Assembly (NCBI GenBank): GCA_037974965.1
Contig: JBBPFI010000009.1
Coordinates: forward strand, 310,001 to 374,000
DNA from: Dacryopinax spathularia
Taxonomy: Eukaryota; Basidiomycota; Dacrymycetes; Dacrymycetales; Dacrymycetaceae
DNA: 64,000 bases
Direction: 5' to 3'
In this document: positions 21,564 through 30,950 of the stretch, piece after piece
Position numbering within the stretch: the first letter of the stretch is position 1
How the letters are laid out: each line of letters begins with the position of its first letter
Notes under the pieces: generated by a model
The model's input: the letters and a program-made list of their open reading frames with translations, nothing else
Database searches by the model: none
What the model was told of the DNA's origin: nothing
Position numbers and translations under genes: made by a program

Positions 21564-22471
21564 TCAGAGGGGTTGGAATGGGCTGCGGTGGGCCCACGAT
21601 TCGTCGTCACGTTGCAACTCTTCCGCAAACGATTCCCCGATTATGTAGGGCAGCCGATCCCCAAAATCGTGTAGAAGCTCTGGACACCGGACGCGGAGGG
21701 ATGAGGCAGCCTTGACACCTTCCCACCAGGGTGGCATCCAACCCGCGCTTTCGAAGTCGAGAATGGCCGTGATGCGGTACGACGTTGGATCAACCAGAAT
21801 GTTATCCACGCTGAGATCACCGTGCGAGAAGACTGGAAGGCGGAATGTCTTGTTTCCTGGATCGGGGTAGCGCAAGACTCGATGTAGTTCACCTTCGGAC
21901 TCGAAAGGTCCACAGAAATCGAACAAGCGTATGCGATCATCCCAAATCGGACCGCCGTTGACGGAGCAGAGCATTTGCCCGAATGGAGGGGGGGGCGAAC
22001 GCCATGTGTGGCATATAGCTCGTAGCTGCTCGGTTATGTGTGCCTTCCCTTGATCATCCGCTGTGGCCCATACCTCTCGCAGCCTCCTTCCCGGTAATCG
22101 TGTCATAAATATAAGCCTGGTTCGGTCCCATGGTAGCGTGAACAGCGGCCTCGGTATTGGGATTGTAGGGAAATGCTGGCGGACAAATACCATATTCGCG
22201 ACCTCCTGCAATGCTACCAGAGGCTGCTTTCGCTTGACAAAAATGAACCGGGATAGGGAGACTGGTTGGGGAGATTAGGAAGAACGGCGGACATGCATAT
22301 AGTTGGCCCACATTTCCATAATGTTCGTACGAAAGGGACGATTCTGAGGTACAGCAAGCGCCGTGCACAACGTTCAATGTTAAGTATCAGTCGTTTTGGC
22401 CATGACGGGATCTCCTTTTTGGGCAGTTGTGGCACGGGTCGAGAAGTCCGTGCAGAAATGGACTGAGGCAT
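21564..22471 (-). CDS. APH-type phosphotransferase, copy 2
   Basis: Two exons (22471-22312, 22261-21564; 50-nt intron GTGGGC...ACCAG, phase 1, same place as in copy 1) give 285 residues. The catalytic motif is FSHGDLSVDNILVD and the metal site AILDFESAGWMPPWWEG; both are intact. The N-lobe is short, with SRFIFVKRKQPL aligning to the copy 1 segment. By eye it is somewhat over half identical to copy 1. The start lies 97 bases downstream of the stop of His/Cys member D. Substrate unknown. Because the neighbouring oxygenase is decayed while this frame is open, selection may still act on it. Confidence 0.85.
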
Positions 22472-22568
22472 ATGAGGTTAAGATTGAAACTTAGAGGACG
22501 ATACAGGATTGAGTAGTGTTATCAGGTTCCCAGGAACTACGCAACCAGGGCGGGCGGAGGCTTTTTGG

Positions 22569-23165
22569 TTACAATCCGCTCACCGGGTCATTGTCTCGAT
22601 TCTTCCCTTCGGCGACCAACTTTTGCCTTTCGTCGAACAGCTTGGACGCCTTGATCGAAAACCAGTATAAGAGCGGCCGAGGAGAAAGACTGGGCGGCTG
22701 TTCGACTTCCAGTTCAAGCATCCCGCTTTCGAGAAGAGAGAACACCACTCCCATCACCCACCATGCGCAGGTGAACGGCTCGTTTCCGAGCCCCATCCTC
22801 TCCATCGTGCCCTCCTTGTTGACCCCATATTCTACCAGGTAGTCGTGGAGATCCTTCGCTTCGAGTGAAACGCTGCGGTTTAGAATAATGCACCCGGCGT
22901 AGGGTATGTTGCTGTGGGAGAGAATTACGCCTTTGCGGTAGAGCGTCTTCCAGGCTCCGGAATTGTCATCGACGACTTGATACACGTCGAAAGGAGAAGT
23001 TGTCTCCAGGTCACTGTCTTGGCTGACAAGAGCGCAGTGAAACCTGGTCGCGACTCCCTCCTGCGTGGTCACCCTCAGAACGTAAAATGCGACGCCGATC
23101 TTGATAGGCTGAAGGGCAATGATCAGTAGGTGAACCAGGTGATCGTCCGGACGGTGTCTCACCAT
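22569..23165 (-). CDS. Unnamed His/Cys small-protein family, member D
   Basis: ATG-only exon (23165-23163), a 54-nt intron (GTGAGA...CTTCAG) and exon 2 (23108-22569) give 180 residues starting MPIKIGVAFYVLRV. Family marks are FHCALVSQ (His), VYQVVDD and FTCAWWVMGVVFSLL (Cys). An in-frame TAA a few codons upstream of the ATG rules out an upstream start, which supports the single-codon first exon. It pairs closely with APH-like kinase 2. Function unknown. Confidence 0.78.
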   Translation of the reverse strand: MVRHRPDDHLVHLLIIALQPIKIGVAFYVLRVTTQEGVATRFHCALVSQDSDLETTSPFDVYQVVDDNSGAWKTLYRKGVILSHSNIPYAGCIILNRSVSLEAKDLHDYLVEYGVNKEGTMERMGLGNEPFTCAWWVMGVVFSLLESGMLELEVEQPPSLSPRPLLYWFSIKASKLFDERQKLVAEGKNRDNDPVSGL

Positions 23166-23560
23166 AGCGTATCCGATTTATGGTTTCTCGAGTATTGAGG
23201 ATGCAGAAGACTGTGTTCTGTCCGTATCGTGAGTTCATCCCTCAGAATTTATGCAGGAAAGAGGCCCGACATTGCTCATCTTGTTTACGTGAAGAGACTG
23301 GGTGACGCGGCCTCCCTTGCACATTTTGGGCAGTAACTCCTATCTCTTGCCCGGTTTGACGCTCCATATCCTCCGAAGAAGGGCAGGCGGACCATGTCGT
23401 CTTTGGCATTTGCGTGCTCGAAGGAGAATTCGGGCCGGAGGAGCGTGTGGCGGAATGACTGTGAGAATGCTGCATGACCGCCGCCAGCCCCTATGTGGAT
23501 AGATAAGCGTGGTTATTCGCACGGTATCCGAGCGGTCCGGTCCATATATGCGTAGTGGGG
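23166..23560 (-). repeat. Conserved element upstream of member D (copy 2)
   Basis: Matches 17370-17780 over its length (see there), with small indels. The minus-strand reading SYCPKCAREAASPS is kept, with Lys to Arg as one of the few changes in the central part. Confidence 0.7.
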
Positions 23561-24600
23561 GCGAGCTAAGGGCGGTGTTCGTAAGCTCGTGCTTGTCTCG
23601 GCTCAGCTCTGAGGAGGTTGACAAGGTCGCACCCGGCCAAAAAAGGAGCGCAACGTGTCCGAGAGGGCCATATGTCCGCGGCAATCCTGAGGAAAAGGAC
23701 AGTCACGGCTTTGATGGGACTGTGCGGAGACCGAACGAGGCACGGACCACGAAGAACCAGTGCGAAGGTCGCCTTTTCTAGTACTGTTTAGCGCCTGGGT
23801 CGTACGAGAAGGGGCCCTCGATTCGCGGCACGGAGTGACCCAAATTGGAGTGGCCGGAAATATCCGGATTCTCCGGGTGAGGTGAACGCCAGCTTGATGC
23901 GGCTTGGTGTAGAATGCGTCGTCGTTGAGGCTCTTGAGTGGAAGCTGCGCGTTGCGTTCTGGGCAAGGATACGTTCACCACACACACATGGATGTGGCAA
24001 AGAGCCAGCGTGACGACACGGCGCTGGAATGCTATTTCGGTCGTGATGAAGACGCAAGCCAAGGGCGACATTCGTAAGCCCGGTGCGTATCTTGACCCAG
24101 GTCTCAGAATGTTGAAAATGTTGCAGTCCGCCCGAAAAGGAGCACAATGTGTCCGAGAGGGCCAGAGGTCCGCGGCAATCCTGGGAAAAGGGTCAGTCAG
24201 GAATTTGATGGGACTGTGTAGAGACGGACTGAGGTGCGTACCCCGAGGAATTACTGCGAAGGTCGCCTTCTCTGGTATTGTGTATCGCCTGGGTTGTCCG
24301 AGAAGGAAGGGCCCTCGATTCGCGGCACGAAGTGACCCAGATTGGAGTCGGTACAATGTCCGAAGTCACCGGGGCAAGATGCGCGTCGGCCTGAATAATG
24401 CCCGCAGTAGAGCTGGTTGCCGTAGAGAGTTTCGAGACGAAGAAGCTGCTCCTTGCGCTCTACGGATGGTACCGTTCGCCACACCACACACGAATGTGGC
24501 AAAATAAGCCTCTGAGACGGAACATATCTCCGTACCAAAAACGCTGCAACACCGCGGTATCTTGCGCTGCAGAGGCACCTTCCAGCGAAAGAGTGTGAAC
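23561..24600. repeat. Tandem array of the ~0.5-kb repeat, block 2
   Basis: Two units, starting near 23595 and 24098 (503 bases apart), with the same ordered marker words as block 1 (GCGAAGGTCGCCTT at about 23762 and 24258; GACCCAGATTGGAGTCGG at 24331, a variant at 23838). The first unit follows the conserved element upstream of member D without a gap, as in block 1. Confidence 0.75.
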
Positions 24601-25803
24601 GGGGTGCGGAACTCAGGAACAATAGCGCAGCGGCTTCACGGAGCGGAGATAATCAAGGTCTTTCAGGGGCTTCGAACGGAAAAGCCGCCGCGCTTCCTCT
24701 TAGACTGTGGTCTCTGAAGAATCCACGGCTGGCAAGGCCAGCCGAGTGAGGGACGTGCGCTGGGAAAGTCTTGCATATAGGAGAGTATAGAGAGTACGTT
24801 GGCGGACTGTGGCGCGGTCGGTCAATTGCACCTCCTAAGTTGAGGGGAGGCGAAGGTGAAGGATCCTACTCGGTCATCGACCTTCATGTGCTCGTTTGGG
24901 GCAAGAGCGTAGCTGAAGAAGGATGAGCCCGTTCAGCTCGCAGCGATCGTGAGAACGACGTACCAGTCTTCTTCAATAGGGGCTAGCCGAGGCTATGTGC
25001 GGTTGAGAAGGTCTTCGGTGTAGTAGCAGGCCCGACTGCCAGGACGCGGAGATGGGGAAGATACGGTGCGCCGATACGACAAGGGTTTTAGCAGTACCGC
25101 GGTACAAAGCGCGGCTTCTCTTTGATAAAAGAGAAGTGAACATGGAGAAAGAATACGACGTGCACAGAACATATGGGCGGCGTTGGTACCGATTATGCAG
25201 CTTCATTTGCTGAAGGTCAAGAATCATTTCAGTCGAGTGGATGTTCTGAGCAGAGCAAAAGAGAGCCCGGAAGTGGCAGCCGCGGATTCGTGGAGATAGA
25301 GATATGTTTCGCCAGGTAACCGGTCGCAGGCTGATGTCTGAGGGTCTCCCTCACCCCGAGCTTCCCATCGGGTAGTCGTTCCTAGCTTTCGCCTGTCTCA
25401 TCGTACAGTAGACGCGTCGTTGAACTCCAGTGGTCGTCTACACCGTATCTTGGCTTTCCAGCTGGTAGAGACACTAGCCCATAGTAGACAGAAACGATCG
25501 AGCAAGCTCAATACAGTGTTCAATAGGCAAAAGCTGGAGTTGATGAGAGAGGATTCGCAGTCGTCAACCGGAAACGTCGACATCCACGTCATGTCCCTCC
25601 GCCAAATTCCAGTGGCGATGCACTTCCCCTGCGCGCGCGTCGTCGTCTCAGTCCGAGTCCATCATCGCAGCAACCGACCAACCACTCACGCGCTCGCACA
25701 TCCACGTTCTCCCCTCAAGCGCTCAACATCAAAAGAACCACAACCCAACCAGCCTTGTCCGCAAATATATCCCCAGCAAACATTATAAGGTAGAAGGTCA
25801 GCG
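24601..25803. other. Intergenic region with third block remnant and YIF1 promoter
   Basis: About 1.2 kb. The stretch 25340-25630 repeats the flank and start of the oxygenase pseudogene (20271-20560), ending near TTCCAGTGGCG. The rest (24601-25339) shows nothing recognisable. The last ~150 bases should be the YIF1 promoter and leader. Confidence 0.5.
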
Positions 25804-27310
25804 ATGTATCACCGCCAGCCTGCAGCTGCTTCCCAGCACTCGCGCTCCCCACCACCGCTCCACCACCCAATCCCGACGCATCCGCACTACGCGATCCCCG
25901 ACCCGCCCGCGACGCCTTCCAACGCGCACGTTCCCGGTCAGGCGACCTCTCCTCCTCAGCCTGGCCCGGGTCAAGGCGGAGGAGGAGGATATATGCGCTA
26001 TACCTCGTCTCCCCTTCAACCACAAGCTGGGTTCTCGCCCCCTCCGGGGTACGCAGCTGCAGGAATCGCGGGTCAGCCGCCCTATCAGCCGTTGAACGGC
26101 GCCATGGGCTCTATGGGTCCCATGGGCAATATGGGCGGTATGGGTATGGGAGGAGGGATGGGCGCGCCGGGCATGGGAGGGATCGGGATCCCCCCGACGC
26201 AGCAGCAGGGATTGGCGGGGATGCAGATGTGGGGCGTGAATGATGCTACTGCTGCTATGGGGATGCAGTTCGGGCAGAGTGCGATGCGTGCTGGGCAGGA
26301 CTATATCGATAAGAACGTGCGTCCTCTTCCTTCCTTCTTTCCTTCCTTCCTCCCCTCCTCGTCCTTCTCTCGTGCGCCATGTTGAGGGGTGATTTCGAGG
26401 CACTTGAGACTGACGCCGAGATAGCTTTCAATCCATATCCCCCTCCCGCTCATACGACATCAATTCAACGTCTCAAACTCTTACGTCCTGCACAAACTTC
26501 GGTTACTGCTCTTCCCCTGGAGGCACAGACCGTGGTCTCGCAAGCCGAAAAGGAGCGACACGGGGGCGCAGGCAGACGGCTGGCAGCCTCCAAGAGAGGA
26601 TGTGAACGCGCCCGATCTCTATATCCCCAGTGCGTCCCCCTCTCCCTCTCCCGTTCTCTTTGCTCTCTGTTCTGCTCGCTCGCATGGACGTACTGACACG
26701 TGTTGCAAAGGTATGGCACTAGTGACCTACATCCTCCTCTGCGCCCTCCAAACCGGCCTTCAATCCCGCTTCCACCCCGAGGTCCTTGGTCTCGTGGCGT
26801 CGAAGGCACTCGCAGTGCTCGTGATAGAGTTCATGAGCATCAAGCTCGGCTGTTACCTGCTCAACATCCAGGGCCAGGGGCAGGTGATGGACTTGGTCGC
26901 TTATGGGGGGTATAAGTTTGTTGGGTGCGTGCTTTCCCTTCGCTGGAGGCTTTTGAGAGTAAGAGGTTGATAAGCGGTGTAGGGTGATATTTACGATGCT
27001 TGTTGGACTGCTCAATCTGGGGCGGACAGTGTACTGGTTAACGTTCCTCTATGCATTCTGCGCAATCGGGTTCTTCCTCGTACGTCCCCTCCACTTCCTC
27101 CCTGCCTCTCCGTCTCCCCCCTCTGCACTAGTGATCCTAACCCCCCCCCCGTGACAGCTCCGCTCCCTCCGCCAAGTCGTCCTCCCCGACGCCTCGAGCG
27201 CGCCCTCGAACGTGACGGTCACGAGTGCCCAGAGAGGGAGGAGGATCCAGTTCTTGTTTGTGATCGCGATGAGCCAGTTGTTTTATATGTGGATATTGGC
27301 TTGGGTGTAG
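25804..27310 (+). CDS. YIF1: YIF1 family protein, ER-Golgi transport
   Basis: Five exons (25804-26316, 26425-26629, 26711-26924, 26983-27079, 27158-27310; all phases agree) give about 393 residues. A long N-terminal Pro/Gly/Met-rich cytosolic tail leads to the family block QSAMRAGQDYIDKN and, after the intron, QFNVSNSYVLHKLRLLLFPW then PPREDVNAPDLYIPSMALVT, which is diagnostic of YIF1. About five hydrophobic segments follow (for example VTYILLCALQTGL, VIFTMLVGLL, FVIAMSQLFYMWILAW). Yif1 binds Yip1 and Ypt/Rab GTPases and acts in COPII vesicle fusion at the Golgi. The Met-Gly-rich low-complexity part of the tail is longer than in yeast. Confidence 0.93.
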
Positions 27311-27988
27311 GGTGGAGTATGGGAGGTAGAAGGGAATTGATTCGTATTCAATCCAATTACGCTCAGTTGGACAGCTCGAACGCTGGAGGAGATGTTTGCG
27401 GGAATGTCAATGGTCTGCATGGCCAACGAGGCAAAGACGGTCCCGGATGGCAAGGGACGGTTGAAGAAGATGGCGGAATTGGTCGCCCTATATGCAGGGC
27501 GCAGAAGTCCGAATACTGATAACGACAATACTGGACGCACGCAAGCTGACGGTTCTTTGCGCCTCTTATGGGCTCCAGGCATTATATACAACGTTTCGTG
27601 AATTGTCATTTCATTCTCAAAATTCCAAATCATGCATCAACAAAAGGAGTCGCCAGAACACGTCGGAAAGCAGAAAGAAGTTTAGAACCCATCAACAACG
27701 GGCGGCAAACTCCGCCCTCGGCTCCCATTGCCTTGGCAGGGCCCGGCGACCGAATCCCCGCACCTCCGAACCAAACCACGCCACCCGTCAGCCTCCATCC
27801 GCCCGCCCATTCCGCTTCCCGGCGCCGTCATACGACACTTTCTTTGTCGGCTCGTCCCTCTCTCCTCTTCTCCTCTCCTCCTTCCCTCATCATCATCCCA
27901 CAACTGCTTACTTAGTTGCATCTTCTCTCTTGGTTCGCTGGCCACGACCTATAGCTGGTACCGACCACCATCACCCCCACAAGCCAAA
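27311..27988. other. Intergenic region YIF1 / membrane protein
   Basis: About 680 bases holding the YIF1 3' end and the CT-rich promoter and leader of the next gene. A proline-rich frame of 256 codons (27492-28262) is a shadow of that gene and its leader. No other feature seen. Confidence 0.45.
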
Positions 27989-29184
27989 ATGGCACCCAAC
28001 CCCTCCCCCAACCCCCTCCCCACGCCCCTCCCCCCATCCGCCGCCAACGCCAACGTCAACCCCATATGGCGCCGACAAGACACCTCCCAATCACAAGCAT
28101 TCACCCACCCAGCTTCCACGGGCCCCGTTTTTCCTGGTGCCTCTACCGGCTCGGGAGGGGGAGCGAGTACATCGACGAGCTATAACTTGTTTGCGGACCC
28201 GACTAGTACGCCGACTGGGGCGAGCTTGGCGGGTGGGGGGACTAGTGCGCTGCCTTCCGTAAGCCTCGCTTTCACTTCTTTTTTGCTAGGGCGCAGAAAG
28301 AGAGAGGGAGACGTGATTGCTGATTTGTGGCTGGGGTAGGACGTGTTCATCTGGATATTTGTGCTCATTGCTAGTGGGCTGGTGTTGCTTACTGCTCTAT
28401 ATCGGTAAACCCCCTTCCCGCCTCTCAGCTAGGCTAGGAGCTCAAGGCAAGCTAATGCACAAATAGGATCTGGCGCCTCCGCCAACTAAACCGCTCCATG
28501 TCGACCTTCTTCCGCACCGGTCCCTCGCTCCCCCCACCCGGCACTCACCACCCACTACACGGCCCCTTCCCGTACCCGCCCTCAGACCCCCGACATCCCG
28601 ACCACTCCACACTCTGGAACTCCGCCTACCCGCCATTCCACTACCCCTCCGCCCCACCCGCCGCGCGCACGACTGCTGGCGCGCGCGTGCAAGGGGAGAG
28701 TATAGGCGCGGGGGGGAGGAGGCTCGATTCTGGCTTTGGAGCGGGGGGGGATAAGGACGAGTTGCCGGCTTATGAGAGGGGGACGTTACCTGGTTACGGG
28801 GAGGTTGTGGGGTATTCTTCGATGATGCGCGCGCCTGCTGCGGTGGGATTGGGTGGGGTAGGGGTGGATAGGGAGGGATGGGAGGTCGTGGAGATGGATA
28901 GGCTTGATCCGCCTCCGCCTCATACTCCTCCGCCTGCTCCTGGTGCTGTACCGAGTGCCACGGCAGGCGCTGCGCCCACTGCGGAGGAGTCAATACCCCC
29001 GAGGACGAGTACTCCACCGCCGGCAACCCCGCCTGCAGTAACGTTAGCAGCGGCGCCGGCACCTGTACAGGAGAGCAGCTCACATCGGCAGGAGGAGGAG
29101 GCAGGAGCGGTGACCCCACAGCCAACAGGAGGGAGTAACAACCCCTTCCGCGCACTTTCGCCACGGCCAGATGCGAACATCTGA
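27989..29184 (+). CDS. Single-pass membrane protein with long Pro/Gly-rich tail
   Basis: Three exons (27989-28258, 28340-28404, 28467-29184; phases 0 and 2) give 350 residues. The first 90 residues are Pro/Ser/Thr/Gly-rich and would be extracellular or lumenal. One hydrophobic segment follows (VFIWIFVLIASGLVLLTAL, about 92-110), split from its basic stop-transfer region (RIWRLRQLNR) by intron 2. The ~230-residue C-terminal tail is Pro/Ala-rich and contains DELPAYERG, an LPxY motif of the kind bound by WW domains of Rsp5-type ubiquitin ligases. This layout is common among fungal transmembrane proteins of unknown role; I do not recognise an orthologue. There is no signal peptide, so the TM segment itself probably acts as anchor. 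Confidence 0.8.
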
Positions 29185-29640
29185 TCCGACATCTGATCAC
29201 TGATCATCTCGGTCATCTTCCCTCGAAACGACGGAACTGGACCGAGTGCGCTCGTGCGGGTTGGGGACTGTGCGCTCGGACGGGGAGGGTCGTTATGCTG
29301 TTCGTTTTTGTTAAGCAGGACGGACTGCTTCAGGTTCTCTTCCTTTTGTTTCCATCTTTTAGGTTATGTTATGTTATGGATGCACGCTATGTAAACTGAT
29401 GTACTTTCCATGTTCTTATTTTTATCTAGTATATACGTTCGGATGTCGTCCTAAGCGCGCTAGATCTGAGCTAGGCTCCGTATCTCGTCCTGTGATTGGC
29501 ATCGTTCGGCACCTGGACTGGCCAAACAGAAAGTCAAGTCCGGTTCGCTGTGTCCTACCACTTTGCAACCAAATCTGCGGCGAGCTCTTCGGCATACCGT
29601 AGTACACGATAGTCATCCACGCCGACAAATGATGAACGAC
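29185..29640. other. 3' flank of the membrane protein gene
   Basis: About 450 bases with the 3' untranslated region, including a GTTATGTTATGTTATG repeat at 29362-29377 and AT-richer DNA. No gene visible. Confidence 0.45.
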
Positions 29641-30150
29641 ACTTGGTGCAACAGCATGGTCTCAGAGATACGCCCTTCGATCAGCGCGCCCAATCCAACC
29701 TTCTGTAGGATGGGTGGGACAATCTCATCTTAAGCAGACGTGGATCGATCACTCTGCGCAAGAGAGCGATAATACGATAAGATCGGCAGTGAGACAAAGC
29801 CGAACGACCTCTAATGAGACACATTGTGGCAATCCGGGGTACTCGGCCGAGTCCTCGCCAAAGATCATGTATGCCTGCCAGATTTGACAACAACTCATAA
29901 CTACACTCGGTGCAGGAGAAAGGTCTCCTCCGACCAGCGCGACCCAATCAATGATCCTGAACGACGGGTACGACAACAACCTCGTACCAAGCAGACTGGG
30001 GTCGATCATTCTGCGTAAGACGGCGATGATACGATAAGATCAAGAGTGAGACAACCATGAGCAAGAGTAGGAGACAGAACCGGGTGATCGGCGTGGGCGG
30101 CCGAGTCCTCGCCAAAGAGGACAATATCTGCCGAATACGAACATCAAACA
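29641..30150 (-). repeat. Diverged ~250-base tandem duplication, probably a coding remnant
   Basis: Two copies about 250 bases apart share GATACGATAAGATC (29775 and 30030), GGCCGAGTCCTCGCCAAAGA (29846 and 30099) and intermediate words. On the minus strand both read FGEDSA, then LIVxSxSxAE followed by (M/V)IDP(S/R)LL, with an AG acceptor-like junction before IDP in each. This looks like a duplicated exon pair of a lost gene. I recognise no family. Confidence 0.5.
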
Positions 30151-30950
30151 TCAGTCATACTACCCAGACCAGGCAGTCGGCTTATAGGTTACGTGATTAA
30201 CGCCCTCTCCCGAACAGCTAGCATGAGGTTCAATAATGGCTCATGGACAGCAGGAACTACCAGTTTTACGAAAGGGACCGGCCGGTAGCAGTGCAGTGCC
30301 GGCCCATCACGCCGTTGTCAGCGCGACGAGACGATCCCCTTCCATTTCCCTCGGATCCAATCGCAGCACGGCTTCCCCCTTTCTCCCTCTGAGCCCCTTC
30401 AAACACCGCCGCGATCAGCGAGGTAAGAGACAAAGGGTCTCTCCCTCCGCCCGTCTGTCCCTCCCTCCGTTCGTGTCGACGAGAGCGAGCGTTGCGGGTT
30501 GTTCATCATCTTCCATCTTCAATCTGTTCATCTTCACCTGTCCTATCCTCTTTCTCTTCTCCCTTCCTCTTCCTGCCCTGCCCTGCTCTGCTCGCGCAGC
30601 GGCGGCTGTAACCCTCACCTCCTCATCACACCCCTCAATCCCGAACAAAACGCCTTTCAGCCCAACGACCCTTTCACGCCATTCCCCTTCCCCTTCATCC
30701 TCTTTCTCAACTCCCGGTGTATAGCCTATCTTCCACGCTATCGCTCGCCGCGTTGATCGCCCTCGACTCGCCTCGAGACCGAGTTGCTCATCATCAACGC
30801 CTCATACCCCCTTTTCATACTTCTACGTCTTACGACCCCTCACCCGACTTTCACGCCCTCCCGTCTCCTATGCGCTCTGATAGCCTCCCTCCCTCTCACC
30901 CGCTCGCCTAACTCGCCGCGTACGCCCTGACAACACCCAAGAAAAACAAA
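30151..30950. other. Promoter and CT-rich leader region of the PAK kinase gene
   Basis: 800 bases, strongly pyrimidine-rich from 30420 to 30710 and again before the start codon, as often seen upstream of well-expressed fungal genes. Open frames here are low-complexity by-products. Confidence 0.5.

Noticed and set aside
17781-24600. Idea that the 0.5-kb repeats are a transposon
   Set aside because: No terminal repeats, target duplications or transposase-like frames; the units stay within the duplicated gene block.
27492-28262. 256-codon Pro-rich plus-strand frame
   Set aside because: It covers the CT-rich leader and exon 1 of the membrane protein gene in another frame; composition alone explains its length.
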